64,000 nt of DNA from Aquimonas voraii (GTDB lineage: Bacteria > Pseudomonadota > Gammaproteobacteria > Xanthomonadales > Xanthomonadaceae), in assembly GCF_900101825.1 (NCBI RefSeq), contig NZ_FNAG01000008.1:1-64000 (forward strand). The letters are read 5' to 3'. The notes under the pieces are model-generated. The model worked only from the letters and a program-made list of their open reading frames with translations, was not told where the DNA came from and ran no database searches. Positions 11,493 to 20,147 of this stretch are shown piece by piece (position 1 is the stretch's first letter; each line of letters starts with the position of its first letter). The position numbers and the translations under genes are program-made.

Positions 11493-13625
11493 TCAGGCTG
11501 CCCGTCGCAGGGACGGCTCGCCACCCAGGCGGAAGCCGGCCACGGCTTCCTGCAGCGCACGCGCATGGTCCTGCAGGCTGTTGGCCGCGGCGCTCGCCTC
11601 CTCGACCAGTGCGGCGTTCTGCTGGGTGGCCTGATCGAGCGCTTGCATGGTTTCACCCATGCCCTCGATGCCGCTGCTCTGCTCGATCGAGGCCGCGCTG
11701 ATCTCGCCCATGATGTCGGTGACGCGCTGCACCGCGCCCATGATGTCCTGCATGGTCGTGCCGGCGCGGGCGACCAGCTCGGCGCCCAGTTCGACCCGGT
11801 GGCTGGAGTCGTCGATCAGGCCCTTGATCTGCTTGGCCGCTTCGGCCGAGCGCTGTGCCAGCGAGCGGACTTCGCTGGCGACGACCGCGAAGCCGCGGCC
11901 CTGCTCGCCGGCGCGCGCGGCTTCGACCGCTGCATTCAGCGCGAGGATGTTGGTCTGGAAGGCGATGCCGTCGATCACGCTGATGATGTCGGCGATGCGG
12001 CGCGAGGATTCACTGATCGAGTCCATGGTCGAGATCACCTCGCCCACGACCTGCCCACCGGACTGGGCGACGCTGCCGGCGCCCTGGGCGAGCTGGTTGG
12101 CCTCGCGCGCGCGGTCGGCGTTGCGGCGCACGGTCTGGGTCAGGTCGGTCAGCGCATGGGTGGTGGCTTCGAGGTTGCCGGCCTGGGCTTCCGTGCGCGA
12201 GGACAGGTCGTCGACGCCCGCGGTGATCTCGCCGGTGGCGACGCGGATGGAGTCGGCGCGCTCGACGATGCCGGCCACGATGCTGCGGATGTTGGCGACG
12301 CTGCGGTTGGCATCGTCGCGGATGCGCGCGAACACGCCGGCGAAGTTCCCCTGCATGGAGGCGGTGAGGTCGCCCGAGGCCAGTGCGCCCAACAGGCGCG
12401 AGATCTCGGCGAGGTTGGCGTCGGCGGTCTGCATCAGGGTGTTCAGATCCTGGACCATCTCGCGGTAGCTGAAGGCGAAGCGCTCCGCCGCACCGCGTGC
12501 GCTGAAGTCGCCGGCGGCAGCGGCCGAGGCCAGACGCTTCACCTCGGCGCTGAACTCGACCAGGCTGGCCTTGGCGCCATCCATGCTGGCGCTGATGCGC
12601 GCCATGTCGCCGGGCAGGCGGGCCATGTCGCGCGAGAAGTCGCCGCGGGCGTAGGCATCCACCAGGTCCAGCATGTCGAGGCTGACCTTGATCGACGAGC
12701 CGAGCACGCTGTTGACGCCCTCGGCCATGCGGCCATAGACGCCAGGGAATTGCGAGGCCTCGATGCGGAAGCCCAGCTCGCCCCGGGCATGGCGGGCGGC
12801 CAGTTCCTCCTGCGCCTCGGTGAAACGCTGCAGCTGCTCCTGCATGCGGCGCATGGCCTGCAGCAATTGGCCGGTTTCGTCGCCGCGGGTCTGGCCGATG
12901 ATGCTGCCGAGGTCGCCCTCGCCGACGCGCTGTGCGACCTGCACCGCCTGGTTCAAGGGCTTGGTGACGCTGCGCACGATCCGCCAGGCCACCAGCGAGC
13001 CGAGACCGATGGCCAGGGCCGAGAGCAGCACCATCAGTTGGGCGAAGCCTTCGGCGGTGGCCGTGGCCTTCTTGGCCTCGACGCCGTTGCGCGCTTCCTG
13101 CAGGTCGATGAACTGATTGATGCGTGCCAGCCAGGTTTCGAAGGCGGGCTTGGCCTCGGCCAGCAGCAGGGCGTGCGCGGCCTCGCGTTCGCCGGCCGCG
13201 CGCAGGCGCCGGACTTCGACGATCAGCGGCAGGGTCTGGTTCTCGATGGCCTTGATCGAGTCGAGGATGGCGCGCTCCTCGTGGTCTCCCGTGTCCTCAT
13301 TCATGACCAGGGCGTCCAGTGGCGCCGCCGAGTCAGCATAGAACGCAGCCAGTCGATCGATCTCGCGGCCTGCGGCGTCCACGTCACTTTCGGCATCGAA
13401 CAGCACCACATCGCGCAGGGAAATCGCGCGGTCGTGGACGCTGCCGCGGAAGTTGATCGCGTAGCGCTGTTTGACGCTGTTGAGCTGGTTGATGGTCGAC
13501 AAAGCGCGCTCGATCTGGCCGACGCGCTCCACGCCAACGGCGGTGAGAGTCAGCATCAGCGCGATGACCAGGCCGAAACCGAGGGCGAGTCGCTGCCAGA
13601 TGCGCAGGTTGTGGAGTTTGGACAT
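11493..13625 (-). CDS. Methyl-accepting chemotaxis protein
   Basis: A 710-aa transducer with start at 13625. TM1 spans about 13-31, a periplasmic helical ligand domain about 32-192, TM2 about 193-214 and a HAMP domain at 215-267 ([20 protein letters not shown]). Two further HAMP-like segments follow ([17 protein letters not shown] and [20 protein letters not shown]), so HAMP-type modules are repeated before the signalling tip. The MCP core includes [20 protein letters not shown] and [20 protein letters not shown]. No CheR-tethering pentapeptide is visible at the C-terminus. No che or flagellar genes are nearby, so it is an orphan receptor feeding a pathway encoded elsewhere. Ligand unknown. 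Confidence 0.95.
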   Translation of the reverse strand: MSKLHNLRIWQRLALGFGLVIALMLTLTAVGVERVGQIERALSTINQLNSVKQRYAINFRGSVHDRAISLRDVVLFDAESDVDAAGREIDRLAAFYADSAAPLDALVMNEDTGDHEERAILDSIKAIENQTLPLIVEVRRLRAAGEREAAHALLLAEAKPAFETWLARINQFIDLQEARNGVEAKKATATAEGFAQLMVLLSALAIGLGSLVAWRIVRSVTKPLNQAVQVAQRVGEGDLGSIIGQTRGDETGQLLQAMRRMQEQLQRFTEAQEELAARHARGELGFRIEASQFPGVYGRMAEGVNSVLGSSIKVSLDMLDLVDAYARGDFSRDMARLPGDMARISASMDGAKASLVEFSAEVKRLASAAAAGDFSARGAAERFAFSYREMVQDLNTLMQTADANLAEISRLLGALASGDLTASMQGNFAGVFARIRDDANRSVANIRSIVAGIVERADSIRVATGEITAGVDDLSSRTEAQAGNLEATTHALTDLTQTVRRNADRAREANQLAQGAGSVAQSGGQVVGEVISTMDSISESSRRIADIISVIDGIAFQTNILALNAAVEAARAGEQGRGFAVVASEVRSLAQRSAEAAKQIKGLIDDSSHRVELGAELVARAGTTMQDIMGAVQRVTDIMGEISAASIEQSSGIEGMGETMQALDQATQQNAALVEEASAAANSLQDHARALQEAVAGFRLGGEPSLRRAA

Positions 13626-13960
13626 GGGAGGCTCCGGGGCGGGGGGGCTGCGGGGGGCGGGCTTGGATCGACTGTTGCTCTTGAGAGGATAGGCAGAAAC
13701 TATCAAAGAGCCGGAAGCGATCATCCCTGGCGACGCATAGGCAAGTCTCATGCCGCGAACTCGCCGGCGGCTGAGGCTTTGAATTTCGTGATTCCCGTCG
13801 AAAGACCCTCACCGTTTGGCCGCCGGCGAATCCACGCGACCAAGCGGCCCCCGCCGCTTTTCTGTCATCTGTCGGTGCGGCTCCGGCGCTGTGATGGGCA
13901 AGGCCGGGCTGGCCCTCCGGCATAATCGCGGGCTGACCCAATGCAGGCCCGGGAGCCGCC
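13626..13960. other. Divergent intergenic region between chemoreceptor gene and pgk
   Basis: No gene seen in 335 bp. It must hold promoters for the chemoreceptor gene (minus) and pgk (plus). I looked for a sigma-28-type flagellar promoter on the minus strand and found none that is convincing. Confidence 0.5.
13921..13926 (+). promoter_or_regulatory. Candidate -10 element for pgk
   Basis: CATAAT differs from TATAAT at one base and lies 34 bp before the pgk start, giving a leader of about 28 nt that contains GGGAG. No good -35 at 16-18 bp spacing. Confidence 0.4.
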
Positions 13961-15142
13961 ATGTCCATCCTCCGTCTCGCTGACCTCGACCTCGCCGGCA
14001 AGCGCGTGCTGATCCGCGAAGACCTCAACGTGCCGATCAAGGACGGCCGGATCACTGCCGAGCAGCGCATCCTGGCGGCCCTGCCCACGCTGAAGCTGGC
14101 GCTGGAGAAGGGCGCGGCGGTGATGGTCACCTCGCACCTGGGGCGCCCGGTCGAGGGCGAATGGAGTGCCGACGACTCGCTGGCGCCAGTGGCGGCGCGT
14201 CTGGCCGAACATCTGGGACGGCCCGTGCCGCTGGTCCGCGATTGGGTCGACGGTGGTTTCAGCGTGGCGGCGGGTGAGATCGTCCTGCTCGAGAACTGCC
14301 GCATGAATCGCGGCGAGGGCAAGGACGATGAAGCCCTGTCGAAGAAGTACGCGGCGCTCTGCGACATCTACTGCATGGACGCCTTCGGCACCGCGCACCG
14401 CGCGCAGGCCTCGACCCACGGCGCCATCCGCTTCGCCAAGGTGGCCTGCGGCGGTCCGCTCCTGATGGCCGAACTGGATGCCCTGGCCAAGGCCCTGGAG
14501 CACCCGGCGCGGCCGCTGCTGGCCATCGTCGCCGGCTCCAAGGTCAGCACCAAGCTGGAGCTGCTCGGCAACCTGGTCGGCAAGGTCGACCAGCTCATCG
14601 TCGGTGGCGGCATCGCCAACACCTTTCTGGCCGCGCAGGGCTTGGCCGTGGGCAAGAGCCTGTGCGAGGCCGACCTGCTCGACACCGCGCGTCAGATCCT
14701 CGCCGATGCCAAGGCCCGCGGCGCGCAGATTCCACTGCCGGTGGACGTGGTGGTGGCCCCGACCTTTGCCGCCGACGCGCCGGCCACGATCAAGGACGTC
14801 GACCGCGTGGGTCCGGACGACATGATCCTCGACATCGGTCCGGCCACCGCGAAGCAGTACGCCGAGATCATCGCCAAGGCGGGCAGCGTGATCTGGAATG
14901 GCCCGGTCGGCGTGTTCGAGTTCGACGCCTTCGGCGAGGGCACGCGCGCGGTGGCCGAGGCCATCCGCGACTCGCAGGCGTTCTCGATCGCCGGCGGCGG
15001 CGACACCCTGGCCGCGGTGGAGAAGTACGGGGTCGAGTCGGGCATCAGCTACATCTCGACCGGCGGCGGCGCCTTCCTGGAATTCTGCGAGGGCAAGGAG
15101 CTGCCAGCCGTGGCGGCCCTCAGAGCCCGCGCCTCGGCGTGA
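13961..15142 (+). CDS. pgk: Phosphoglycerate kinase
   Basis: A 393-aa, full-length glycolytic kinase converting 1,3-bisphosphoglycerate and ADP to 3-phosphoglycerate and ATP. The substrate-binding motif [16 protein letters not shown] is at residues 14-29, with TSHLGRP near 58-64. The hinge and nucleotide-binding region has [15 protein letters not shown], and the C-terminus has WNGPVGVFE and [16 protein letters not shown] precedes the start. It is the first gene of a run with the TrhO-like gene 8 bp downstream. Confidence 0.98.
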   Translation: MSILRLADLDLAGKRVLIREDLNVPIKDGRITAEQRILAALPTLKLALEKGAAVMVTSHLGRPVEGEWSADDSLAPVAARLAEHLGRPVPLVRDWVDGGFSVAAGEIVLLENCRMNRGEGKDDEALSKKYAALCDIYCMDAFGTAHRAQASTHGAIRFAKVACGGPLLMAELDALAKALEHPARPLLAIVAGSKVSTKLELLGNLVGKVDQLIVGGGIANTFLAAQGLAVGKSLCEADLLDTARQILADAKARGAQIPLPVDVVVAPTFAADAPATIKDVDRVGPDDMILDIGPATAKQYAEIIAKAGSVIWNGPVGVFEFDAFGEGTRAVAEAIRDSQAFSIAGGGDTLAAVEKYGVESGISYISTGGGAFLEFCEGKELPAVAALRARASA

Positions 15143-15150
15143 CTGCAGCG

Positions 15151-15942
15151 ATGACCCCGACGGTGCTCAACATCGCCGCCTATCACTTTGCCGATGTCGC
15201 GGAGCCGGCAGCGCTGCGCGCGCAGCTGCGCGCCCGCTGCGAGGCGGCGGGGTTGAAGGGCAGCGTGCTGGTGGCGCCCGAAGGTCTGAACCTGTTCCTC
15301 GCCGGCGGCGAGGCCGCGGTGGAGTCGGTCATCGCGTTCGTTCGCACCCAGCCCGGCTTCGCCGACCTGAAGGTGAAGCGCAGCTGGAGTGCGCACGTGC
15401 CCTTTGCCCGGCTCAAGGTGAAGCTGAAGAAAGAGATCATCGCCTTCGGACATGAGGCCTGCGTGCCGCGCACGCGACGCGCGCCAGCGGTGTCTGCCGA
15501 GCAGCTGCGCGCGTGGATCGCCCGCGGCAGCGATGACTCGGGACGTCCGCTGGTGCTGGTCGATACCCGCAACCGCGAGGAGCTGGCCTACGGTCACTTC
15601 GAGAACGCGATGCTGTTGCCGATCGACAATTTCACCGATCTCACCGCCGCGCTGGAGCCGCTGAAGCCCGGGCTGGCCGACGCCACCGTGGTCAGCTACT
15701 GCACGGGCGGCATCCGCTGCGAGAAGGCGGCGCTGTGGATGCAGGACGCCGGCTTCGCGAACGTGTTCCAGCTTGACGGCGGCATCCTGGATTACTTCGA
15801 GCGGGTCGGCGGCGAGGGCTGGCAGGGCGAGTGCTTCGTCTTCGATGCGCGCGTGGCTCTGAAGCCCGACCTCACACCGCGTGTCGATGCGCCGGTGCCC
15901 GAGCCGGTCGATCCGCTGGCGGCGCGGAAGCGCGCCGCATGA
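15151..15942 (+). CDS. TrhO-like rhodanese-domain protein (UPF0176)
   Basis: A 263-aa protein with start at 15151; a GTG at 15139 overlapping the pgk stop is an alternative. It has the TrhO (YceA) layout: an N-terminal acylphosphatase-like domain (LKGSVLVAPEGLNLFLAGG) and a rhodanese domain with active loop YCTGGIRCEKAALWMQ near residues 190-205. TrhO makes 5-hydroxyuridine at tRNA position 34. This protein is shorter than E. coli TrhO (about 350 aa) and lacks most of its C-terminal extension, so it may be a compact version or a related sulfurtransferase. The gene follows pgk by 8 bp and is probably in its transcript. Confidence 0.82.
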   Translation: MTPTVLNIAAYHFADVAEPAALRAQLRARCEAAGLKGSVLVAPEGLNLFLAGGEAAVESVIAFVRTQPGFADLKVKRSWSAHVPFARLKVKLKKEIIAFGHEACVPRTRRAPAVSAEQLRAWIARGSDDSGRPLVLVDTRNREELAYGHFENAMLLPIDNFTDLTAALEPLKPGLADATVVSYCTGGIRCEKAALWMQDAGFANVFQLDGGILDYFERVGGEGWQGECFVFDARVALKPDLTPRVDAPVPEPVDPLAARKRAA

Positions 15943-15964
15943 GCCGCGACGCGGGCCGCGATCC

Positions 15965-17128
15965 ATGAGGTCGACGGCGACCGTCGGCATTGTCGGCAGC
16001 GCAGGCGCCTACGGACGCTGGCTCGCGCGGTTCTTCGAGGCCGTGATGGGCTGTCGCGTGCTGGGCTGCGACCCGGCCGATCCCGCCGCCTGTTCGCTGG
16101 CCCAGCTGGTGGCGCACAGCGAAGTGCTGGTGTTCTCAGCGCCGATTGCGGAGACGCAGCGGCTGATCGATGAGGCCCGTGTCCTTGCCGGCGCGCGTGC
16201 GGCGGTGCAGCTGTGGATCGACGTGACCTCGATCAAGGCGGTGCCAGTCGCGGCGATGCTCGCATCGCCCGCCGAGGTGCTGGGGCTGCATCCCATGACC
16301 GCGCCGCCCAAGGCGCCCAGCCTGCGGGGTCGCGTGCTGATCAGCTGTGAGGCGCGCATCGACCGCTGGCGAACCTTCGTCGACGCCCTCTACGCAGGGC
16401 TGGAAGCCGAGCGCGTCGAGTGTGACCCTGCCCAGCACGATCGGGTGATGGCCCTGGTGCAGGCGCTGGTGCACGCGGGGCACCTGGCACAGGCGGGCGT
16501 ATTGGCGAAGCTTGCCGCCGACATCGGCGGTCCAGCTGCACTGTTCCCGTTCCGCTCGGCCTCGTTCGAACTCGATCTTGCGATGGCCGACCGCATCCTG
16601 GCGGGGAACCCGGCGATCTACGCTGGCATCCAGTTCGACAATCCCGCCGTGCTGCCCGTGCTCGACAGCCTCGCCGCTCGCGTGACGCGACTCCGTGAGC
16701 TGGTGAAGGAGGGCGATCGCGATGCCTTCGAACGCGAGTTTGTCGAGGCGCCGCGCGCGGCCTTCGGCGCCGACGAGATTGCCCGCGGCAACCATGGTTT
16801 CGAACAGGTGGGCTACCTGCTCGCCGATCTTGCCCACGTCGGTGCACTCTGCGTGCACCTGCCAGAGGACCGTCCCGGCTCGCTTCGCGCGCTGCTCGAA
16901 GTGTTTGAACAGAGCGCGGTGAATCTCGCTTCGATTCACAGCTCGCGCACCCCGTCGGGCGAGGTCCATTTCCGGTTCTCGTTCTCCCGTCCGCCCGATC
17001 CCGACACGCTCGCGCGGCTTTGTGCGGACATCGAGCGCGATGGCATCGGTCGCGTGCTTGCGCCAGTCGCCGCTTCGGCTGCGGCGTCGTATGACAAGTC
17101 GTCAACCCTCGCGAGGAACCCGACATGA
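15965..17128 (+). CDS. tyrA: Prephenate dehydrogenase with C-terminal ACT domain
   Basis: A 387-aa protein with start at 15965. The N-terminal NAD-binding fold has TVGIVGSAGAYGRWLARFF and the helical dimerisation domain includes the catalytic-histidine segment VLGLHPMTAPP and later ALVQALVHAGHLAQAGVLAK. The C-terminus is an ACT domain (HLPEDRPGSLRALLEVFEQS, then NLASIHSSRTPSG) of the kind used for feedback sensing of aromatic amino acids. Role: oxidative decarboxylation of prephenate to 4-hydroxyphenylpyruvate in tyrosine synthesis. It is 22 bp downstream of the TrhO-like gene and its stop overlaps the next gene's start (ATGA). Confidence 0.9.
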   Translation: MRSTATVGIVGSAGAYGRWLARFFEAVMGCRVLGCDPADPAACSLAQLVAHSEVLVFSAPIAETQRLIDEARVLAGARAAVQLWIDVTSIKAVPVAAMLASPAEVLGLHPMTAPPKAPSLRGRVLISCEARIDRWRTFVDALYAGLEAERVECDPAQHDRVMALVQALVHAGHLAQAGVLAKLAADIGGPAALFPFRSASFELDLAMADRILAGNPAIYAGIQFDNPAVLPVLDSLAARVTRLRELVKEGDRDAFEREFVEAPRAAFGADEIARGNHGFEQVGYLLADLAHVGALCVHLPEDRPGSLRALLEVFEQSAVNLASIHSSRTPSGEVHFRFSFSRPPDPDTLARLCADIERDGIGRVLAPVAASAAASYDKSSTLARNPT

Positions 17129-17658
17129 GTATTCGATACATCGCCTTTGCGGTCCTCTTGGCCGCGTCCGTTCGCGCGGCCTTTGCTCAGAGCCCGATCC
17201 CGCTGGAGGCCGGCGTCGATCGGCCCGGATCGGACATGGCCGAGATTGCGCTCGTCGATGCCGCCCCCCAGGACTGCGCCGCGCTCTGCGCAGAGCATCC
17301 CGAGTGCAAGGCCTTCACCTTCGTCGCGGCGGGGATACAGGGCGATTCCGCCGTCTGCTGGCTCAAGAACGCGGTGCCGACTCCCGTGGTCTCGGACTGC
17401 TGCACCAGCGGCGTGCGTGATGCCGGTTGGGTCTGGGGCGTCGATCGGCCGGGCAGCGACTACCGCGACTTCGATCTCGACCAGGAGGACCCCGCGCTGT
17501 GTCAGCAGGCCTGCCTGGAAGATGCGGCGTGCCAGGCGTTCACCTACGTTCGCCCCGGCCTCCAGGGCGATGCGCCTCGCTGCTGGCTGAAAGAGGCCGT
17601 GCCGGCCCCGATGACATCGGACTGTTGCGCCAGCGGCATCCTCGACAGGAGGCAGTGA
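17125..17658 (+). CDS. Secreted protein of two tandem PAN/apple-like domains
   Basis: A 177-aa protein with a signal peptide (SIRYIAFAVLLAASVRAAFA). The mature part is two copies of a 75-residue unit (225-bp period, starting at 17212 and 17437). Each opens GVDRPGSD, carries DC/LC-x3-C cysteines, AFTxV/Y-x-GxQGD, CWLK-x-AVP and ends SDCC-x-SG. The six-plus cysteines per unit and the CKAFTF core fit a PAN/apple domain, a disulfide-bonded carbohydrate- or protein-binding fold. It overlaps the tyrA stop by ATGA, so it is translated with an amino-acid biosynthesis gene it has no obvious link with. Confidence 0.82.
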   Translation: MSIRYIAFAVLLAASVRAAFAQSPIPLEAGVDRPGSDMAEIALVDAAPQDCAALCAEHPECKAFTFVAAGIQGDSAVCWLKNAVPTPVVSDCCTSGVRDAGWVWGVDRPGSDYRDFDLDQEDPALCQQACLEDAACQAFTYVRPGLQGDAPRCWLKEAVPAPMTSDCCASGILDRRQ

Positions 17659-17662
17659 AGCC

Positions 17663-18028
17663 ATGGGCGTCAGGCTGATGGGGCTGCGGGACGTGCCCGA
17701 GGATGAGCTCGCGGGCCTGGTGTCCACGCTGCAGACGGCGGGAATCGAGCATTACCAGAGCCCGCCCGGTCTGTTCGGGCTCTCGCCCGCTGCGCTGTGG
17801 GTGAAGCACGCAAGCGATCTCTCCGAGGCCCAGCGCCTGCTCGCCGAATTTCAGACGCAACGCGCAGAAGCCGCGCGGGCGGCCTGGCGCTCGGCGCGCG
17901 AGGCGGGCGAGGTCCCGGGCTTGTGGGCTTCGATTCGTGCGCGTCCCTGGCACACGCTCGGACTGATTGTCCTCGTGCTGGGTGTGCTGTTCGCCTTGAG
18001 CCTGCCCATGTTGGGTCTGGGCCGATAG
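17663..18028 (+). CDS. Small membrane protein, DUF6164-like
   Basis: A 121-aa protein. The N-terminal half (GLRDVPEDELAGLVSTLQTA, IEHYQSPPG, ALWVKHASDLSEAQRLL) is a soluble ferredoxin-like module resembling DUF6164/DUF2007 proteins, which are common and uncharacterised in xanthomonads. The C-terminus has one transmembrane helix (about residues 97-117, HTLGLIVLVLGVLFALSL). It begins 4 bp after the PAN gene stop and ends the pgk-trhO-tyrA-PAN run. Function unknown. Confidence 0.72.
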   Translation: MGVRLMGLRDVPEDELAGLVSTLQTAGIEHYQSPPGLFGLSPAALWVKHASDLSEAQRLLAEFQTQRAEAARAAWRSAREAGEVPGLWASIRARPWHTLGLIVLVLGVLFALSLPMLGLGR

Positions 18029-18050
18029 GGCGCGCGAGCGGGACCAAGTG

Positions 18051-18099
18051 GGAAGCTTTTGCGCCGGTGTGAACGATCCGGCCCGGGCGAAAAGCTTCC
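18051..18099. repeat. Long imperfect inverted repeat after the DUF6164-like gene
   Basis: The 17-nt arms 18051-18067 and 18083-18099 (GGAAGCTTTT on the left, AAAAGCTTCC on the right) pair almost perfectly, around a 15-nt loop. It could be a transcription end for the upstream operon or an operator site before luxR; it has no T-tract. Confidence 0.55.
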
Positions 18100-18259
18100 A
18101 GGCTATTGATTTGACGATAAAACGCTGGGGCTTCTCCGGGCGCGCTCAGCATCGGCCATCAAGGCGGAACGTTCATCCGCCTTTGCTATGTTGCGGTGGC
18201 GCCCCCCGCCGGATGCGCTGTGTTGATGACCCGGGGCGCGCTTCTGCGAGTAAGCAACT

Positions 18260-18997
18260 ATGGCCATGTCACTGCGCGCCCTGCGGGCCTTATCGAACGT
18301 TGGCAGCCCCGAACAGCTCAGTCAGGAGTTGGGCCGGGTCCTTGAACGCCTCGGCGTCGACCATTGGGTCTATGCGATCAACCTGCCCCTGGTGAACGAT
18401 CGCCAGAACCAGTACACCCTCGGCGACTACCCGATGGCCTGGGTCGAGCACTACCTCGCCAACGACTACCTGAAGATCGATCCGGTGGTCGCCCACTGTC
18501 ATGACAACAGCACGCCCTTTCTCTGGAGCGAGGCCCAGCTGCGCGCCCGCTGTGCTGTCGACCCCCACCACCAGCTGGTCAAGCGGATGTTCGAGGAGGC
18601 CGAAGGCTATGGGCTCGGTGCGGGCGTCAGCATTCCTCTGCACGGACCGGGGGCCTGCTGGGGCCTGATGTCCTTCGCGGGTCCGCGCGAGCGCACCGCG
18701 GAGATCGAACGCCGTCTGCCCGAGTTGATGCTGGTGGCGCACTACGCTCATGAAGCGGCGCGACCTTTCGCTCGCAGCCGCGCTTGCACCAGCACGCCCG
18801 AGCTCACCCGCCGCGAGCGCGAATGCCTGCACTGGGCGGCCGAGGGCAAGACCAGCTGGGAGGTCGGGCGCCTGATCGGTGTCAGCGAGCGCACCGCGAT
18901 CTATCACCTCCAGAACGCGGCGAAGAAGCTGGAGGTGAGCGGTCGCCAGGCCGCCGTGGCGCGCGCCATCTCGCTGGGACTCATCAGTCCATCCTGA
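18260..18997 (+). CDS. luxR: LuxR-family quorum-sensing receptor/regulator
   Basis: A 245-aa protein. The N-terminal autoinducer-binding domain keeps the residues that contact acyl-homoserine lactones in TraR/LasR: W61, Y65, D74, P75 and W89, plus the glycine-rich GYGLGAGVSIPLHG at 116-129. The C-terminal GerE helix-turn-helix (TPELTRRERECLHWAAEGKT, then EVGRLIGVSERTAIYHLQNA) spans about 180-240. These conserved residues, and a luxI homologue about 470 bp downstream on the same strand, make it a canonical AHL receptor rather than a diverged solo. ATG at 18266 is an alternative start. A strong terminator closes its transcript, so luxI has its own promoter. Confidence 0.93.
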   Translation: MAMSLRALRALSNVGSPEQLSQELGRVLERLGVDHWVYAINLPLVNDRQNQYTLGDYPMAWVEHYLANDYLKIDPVVAHCHDNSTPFLWSEAQLRARCAVDPHHQLVKRMFEEAEGYGLGAGVSIPLHGPGACWGLMSFAGPRERTAEIERRLPELMLVAHYAHEAARPFARSRACTSTPELTRRERECLHWAAEGKTSWEVGRLIGVSERTAIYHLQNAAKKLEVSGRQAAVARAISLGLISPS

Positions 18998-19052
18998 TCG
19001 CCCCCCGAGCCGCATGACTCCGGACGCCGGGGGAGGGTAGGCCGGAGGGAGT

Positions 19053-19089
19053 CCCCGGTTGCTGGGTCCAGCAACCGGGGTCTTTTTTT
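19053..19089 (+). terminator. Strong Rho-independent terminator after luxR
   Basis: A perfect 12-bp GC-rich stem (19053-19064 with 19069-19080), loop GGTC, followed directly by TCTTTTTTT. It separates luxR and luxI into independent transcripts. Confidence 0.93.
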
Positions 19090-19393
19090 GTGGCAGAGCG
19101 AGAGGCGCTGCGGCTCGGCACGTGAAGTCCAAACCCTGGGGTCGGGTGAAGGCCCGCGTGTCCTCGATGGCCTCGGGCGAAGCCGGCCATGCGCGCCTGC
19201 CACGCGGCGGACACCCATTCGCGCGGGTACGCACGCCAGCGACATGCCTCGCACCTGCCGGCGAGTTTGGATGCGGTCCGATGCTTGCTGGCAGCGCCGA
19301 GCTTACCCTGCCATGTCCCAGCGCCGCGTCCGACGATTCGCTGCAAACCCAGGCAGCAAGCGCCTTCGCGCGGGCGCTGTGATGCCCATCATC
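19090..19393 (+). other. luxR-luxI intergenic DNA without a clear gene
   Basis: No protein gene supported in these 304 bp. Open frames exist but lack start signals and read as arginine/alanine-rich high-GC noise. A small RNA or a target of another regulator could lie here; nothing in the sequence shows it. Confidence 0.4.
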
Positions 19394-19425
19394 CTGTCAG
19401 GTCCTACAGCTGTCGGAACCGACAG
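19394..19425 (+). promoter_or_regulatory. Two abutting lux/las-type boxes upstream of luxI
   Basis: Two 16-bp CT-N12-AG elements sit end to end. The distal one, 19394-19409 (CTGTCAGGTCCTACAG), is an imperfect dyad. The proximal one, 19410-19425 (CTGTCGGAACCGACAG), has perfect 7-bp arms. CT-N12-AG is the core of LasR/RhlR-type boxes. The proximal box ends 46 bp before the luxI ATG, which is compatible with LuxR binding next to a -35 region and positive autoregulation. No good sigma-70 -10 is seen, as expected for an activator-dependent promoter. Confidence 0.68.
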
Positions 19426-19471
19426 GGTGGCGCTCTGCTGGTCCTCCGCACTGTCGCGGAGGAGACCATCC

Positions 19472-20089
19472 ATGATCGAGATCAGCATTGCGCGCGCCGG
19501 TGAAGGTGCGCTGTCGGCCGGCCTGTTGGACAGTATGTTTCGTCTGCGTGCCGAGGTATTTCACCAGCGCTTGGGTTGGGATGTGAGGGTCGAACAGGGG
19601 CGGGAGCACGACTGGTTCGATCTGGTCGGCCCGCGCTACCTCGTTGCCCACAGTCTTGGCTCCCTGCCGCGAGCCTTGGGCTGTTGCCGGCTGCTGCCCT
19701 CGCAGGGCCCCAACATGCTGCGCGACGTGTTTCCCGAACTGTTGGACGGTGCGCCCGCGCCCGCGGCACCGGATGTGTTGGAGGTCAGCCGGTTCGCGGT
19801 GGCGGAGAACTGCACGGAGGCGGGCATCGGCTTCAGTGCGGTGCCGGCCGCCATGGTGGCCGCGGTTCTGCAGGACTCGGCGGCACGCGGTGCCAGTGCG
19901 GTGGTGGGAGTCACCAGCGCGGCCTTCGAGCGGATGCTGCTGGGGCTTGGCATTGAGCTGCGCCGTCTCGGTCGGGCTCGGCGCATCGGACGGGTCGTGA
20001 GCCTGGCCTTTGAACTGCCCCTGACTGCAGGCAACCTCCAGGCCGTTTCTCCGTACGCGCTCTCCAGCGGGACCGCACGCGCGGCCTGA
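19472..20089 (+). CDS. luxI: Acyl-homoserine-lactone synthase (LuxI family)
   Basis: A 205-aa protein starting at 19472 with an ideal GGAGGAG seven bases upstream. The residues invariant in LuxI synthases are in place: R26, F30 and W36 in FRLRAEVFHQRLGW, D47 and D50 in REHDWFD, R73 in GCCRLLP, F87 in MLRDVFPEL, and E104 and R107 in LEVSRFAV. The enzyme joins an acyl group (from acyl-ACP or acyl-CoA) to S-adenosylmethionine to make an AHL; acyl-chain preference cannot be read. Preceded by two lux-type boxes and partnered with the upstream luxR. Confidence 0.94.
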   Translation: MIEISIARAGEGALSAGLLDSMFRLRAEVFHQRLGWDVRVEQGREHDWFDLVGPRYLVAHSLGSLPRALGCCRLLPSQGPNMLRDVFPELLDGAPAPAAPDVLEVSRFAVAENCTEAGIGFSAVPAAMVAAVLQDSAARGASAVVGVTSAAFERMLLGLGIELRRLGRARRIGRVVSLAFELPLTAGNLQAVSPYALSSGTARAA

Positions 20090-20113
20090 GGCTGTCGGCA
20101 GCCAGGGTCAGAG

Positions 20114-20139
20114 GGCAGCGGGCCTTGCGGCCCGCTGCC
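20114..20139. terminator. Shared hairpin between luxI and the convergent DUF3050 gene
   Basis: A perfect 11-bp stem (20114-20124 with 20129-20139), loop TTGC, in the 58-bp gap between convergent stops. There is no U-tract, so it may act as an mRNA 3'-end stabiliser as much as a terminator. Confidence 0.6.
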
Positions 20140-20147
20140 TGCCAGGC

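Noticed and set aside
13626-13760. Flagellar sigma-28 promoter for the chemoreceptor gene
   Set aside because: No TAAA-N15-GCCGATAA-like pair in register on the minus strand.
11352-13925. An 857-codon open frame opposite the chemoreceptor
   Set aside because: The minus-strand frame has the full MCP signature; the plus frame is its shadow.
18998-19471. An rsaL-like regulator gene between luxR and luxI
   Set aside because: Frames there lack start signals and helix-turn-helix motifs; only a terminator and lux boxes are supported.
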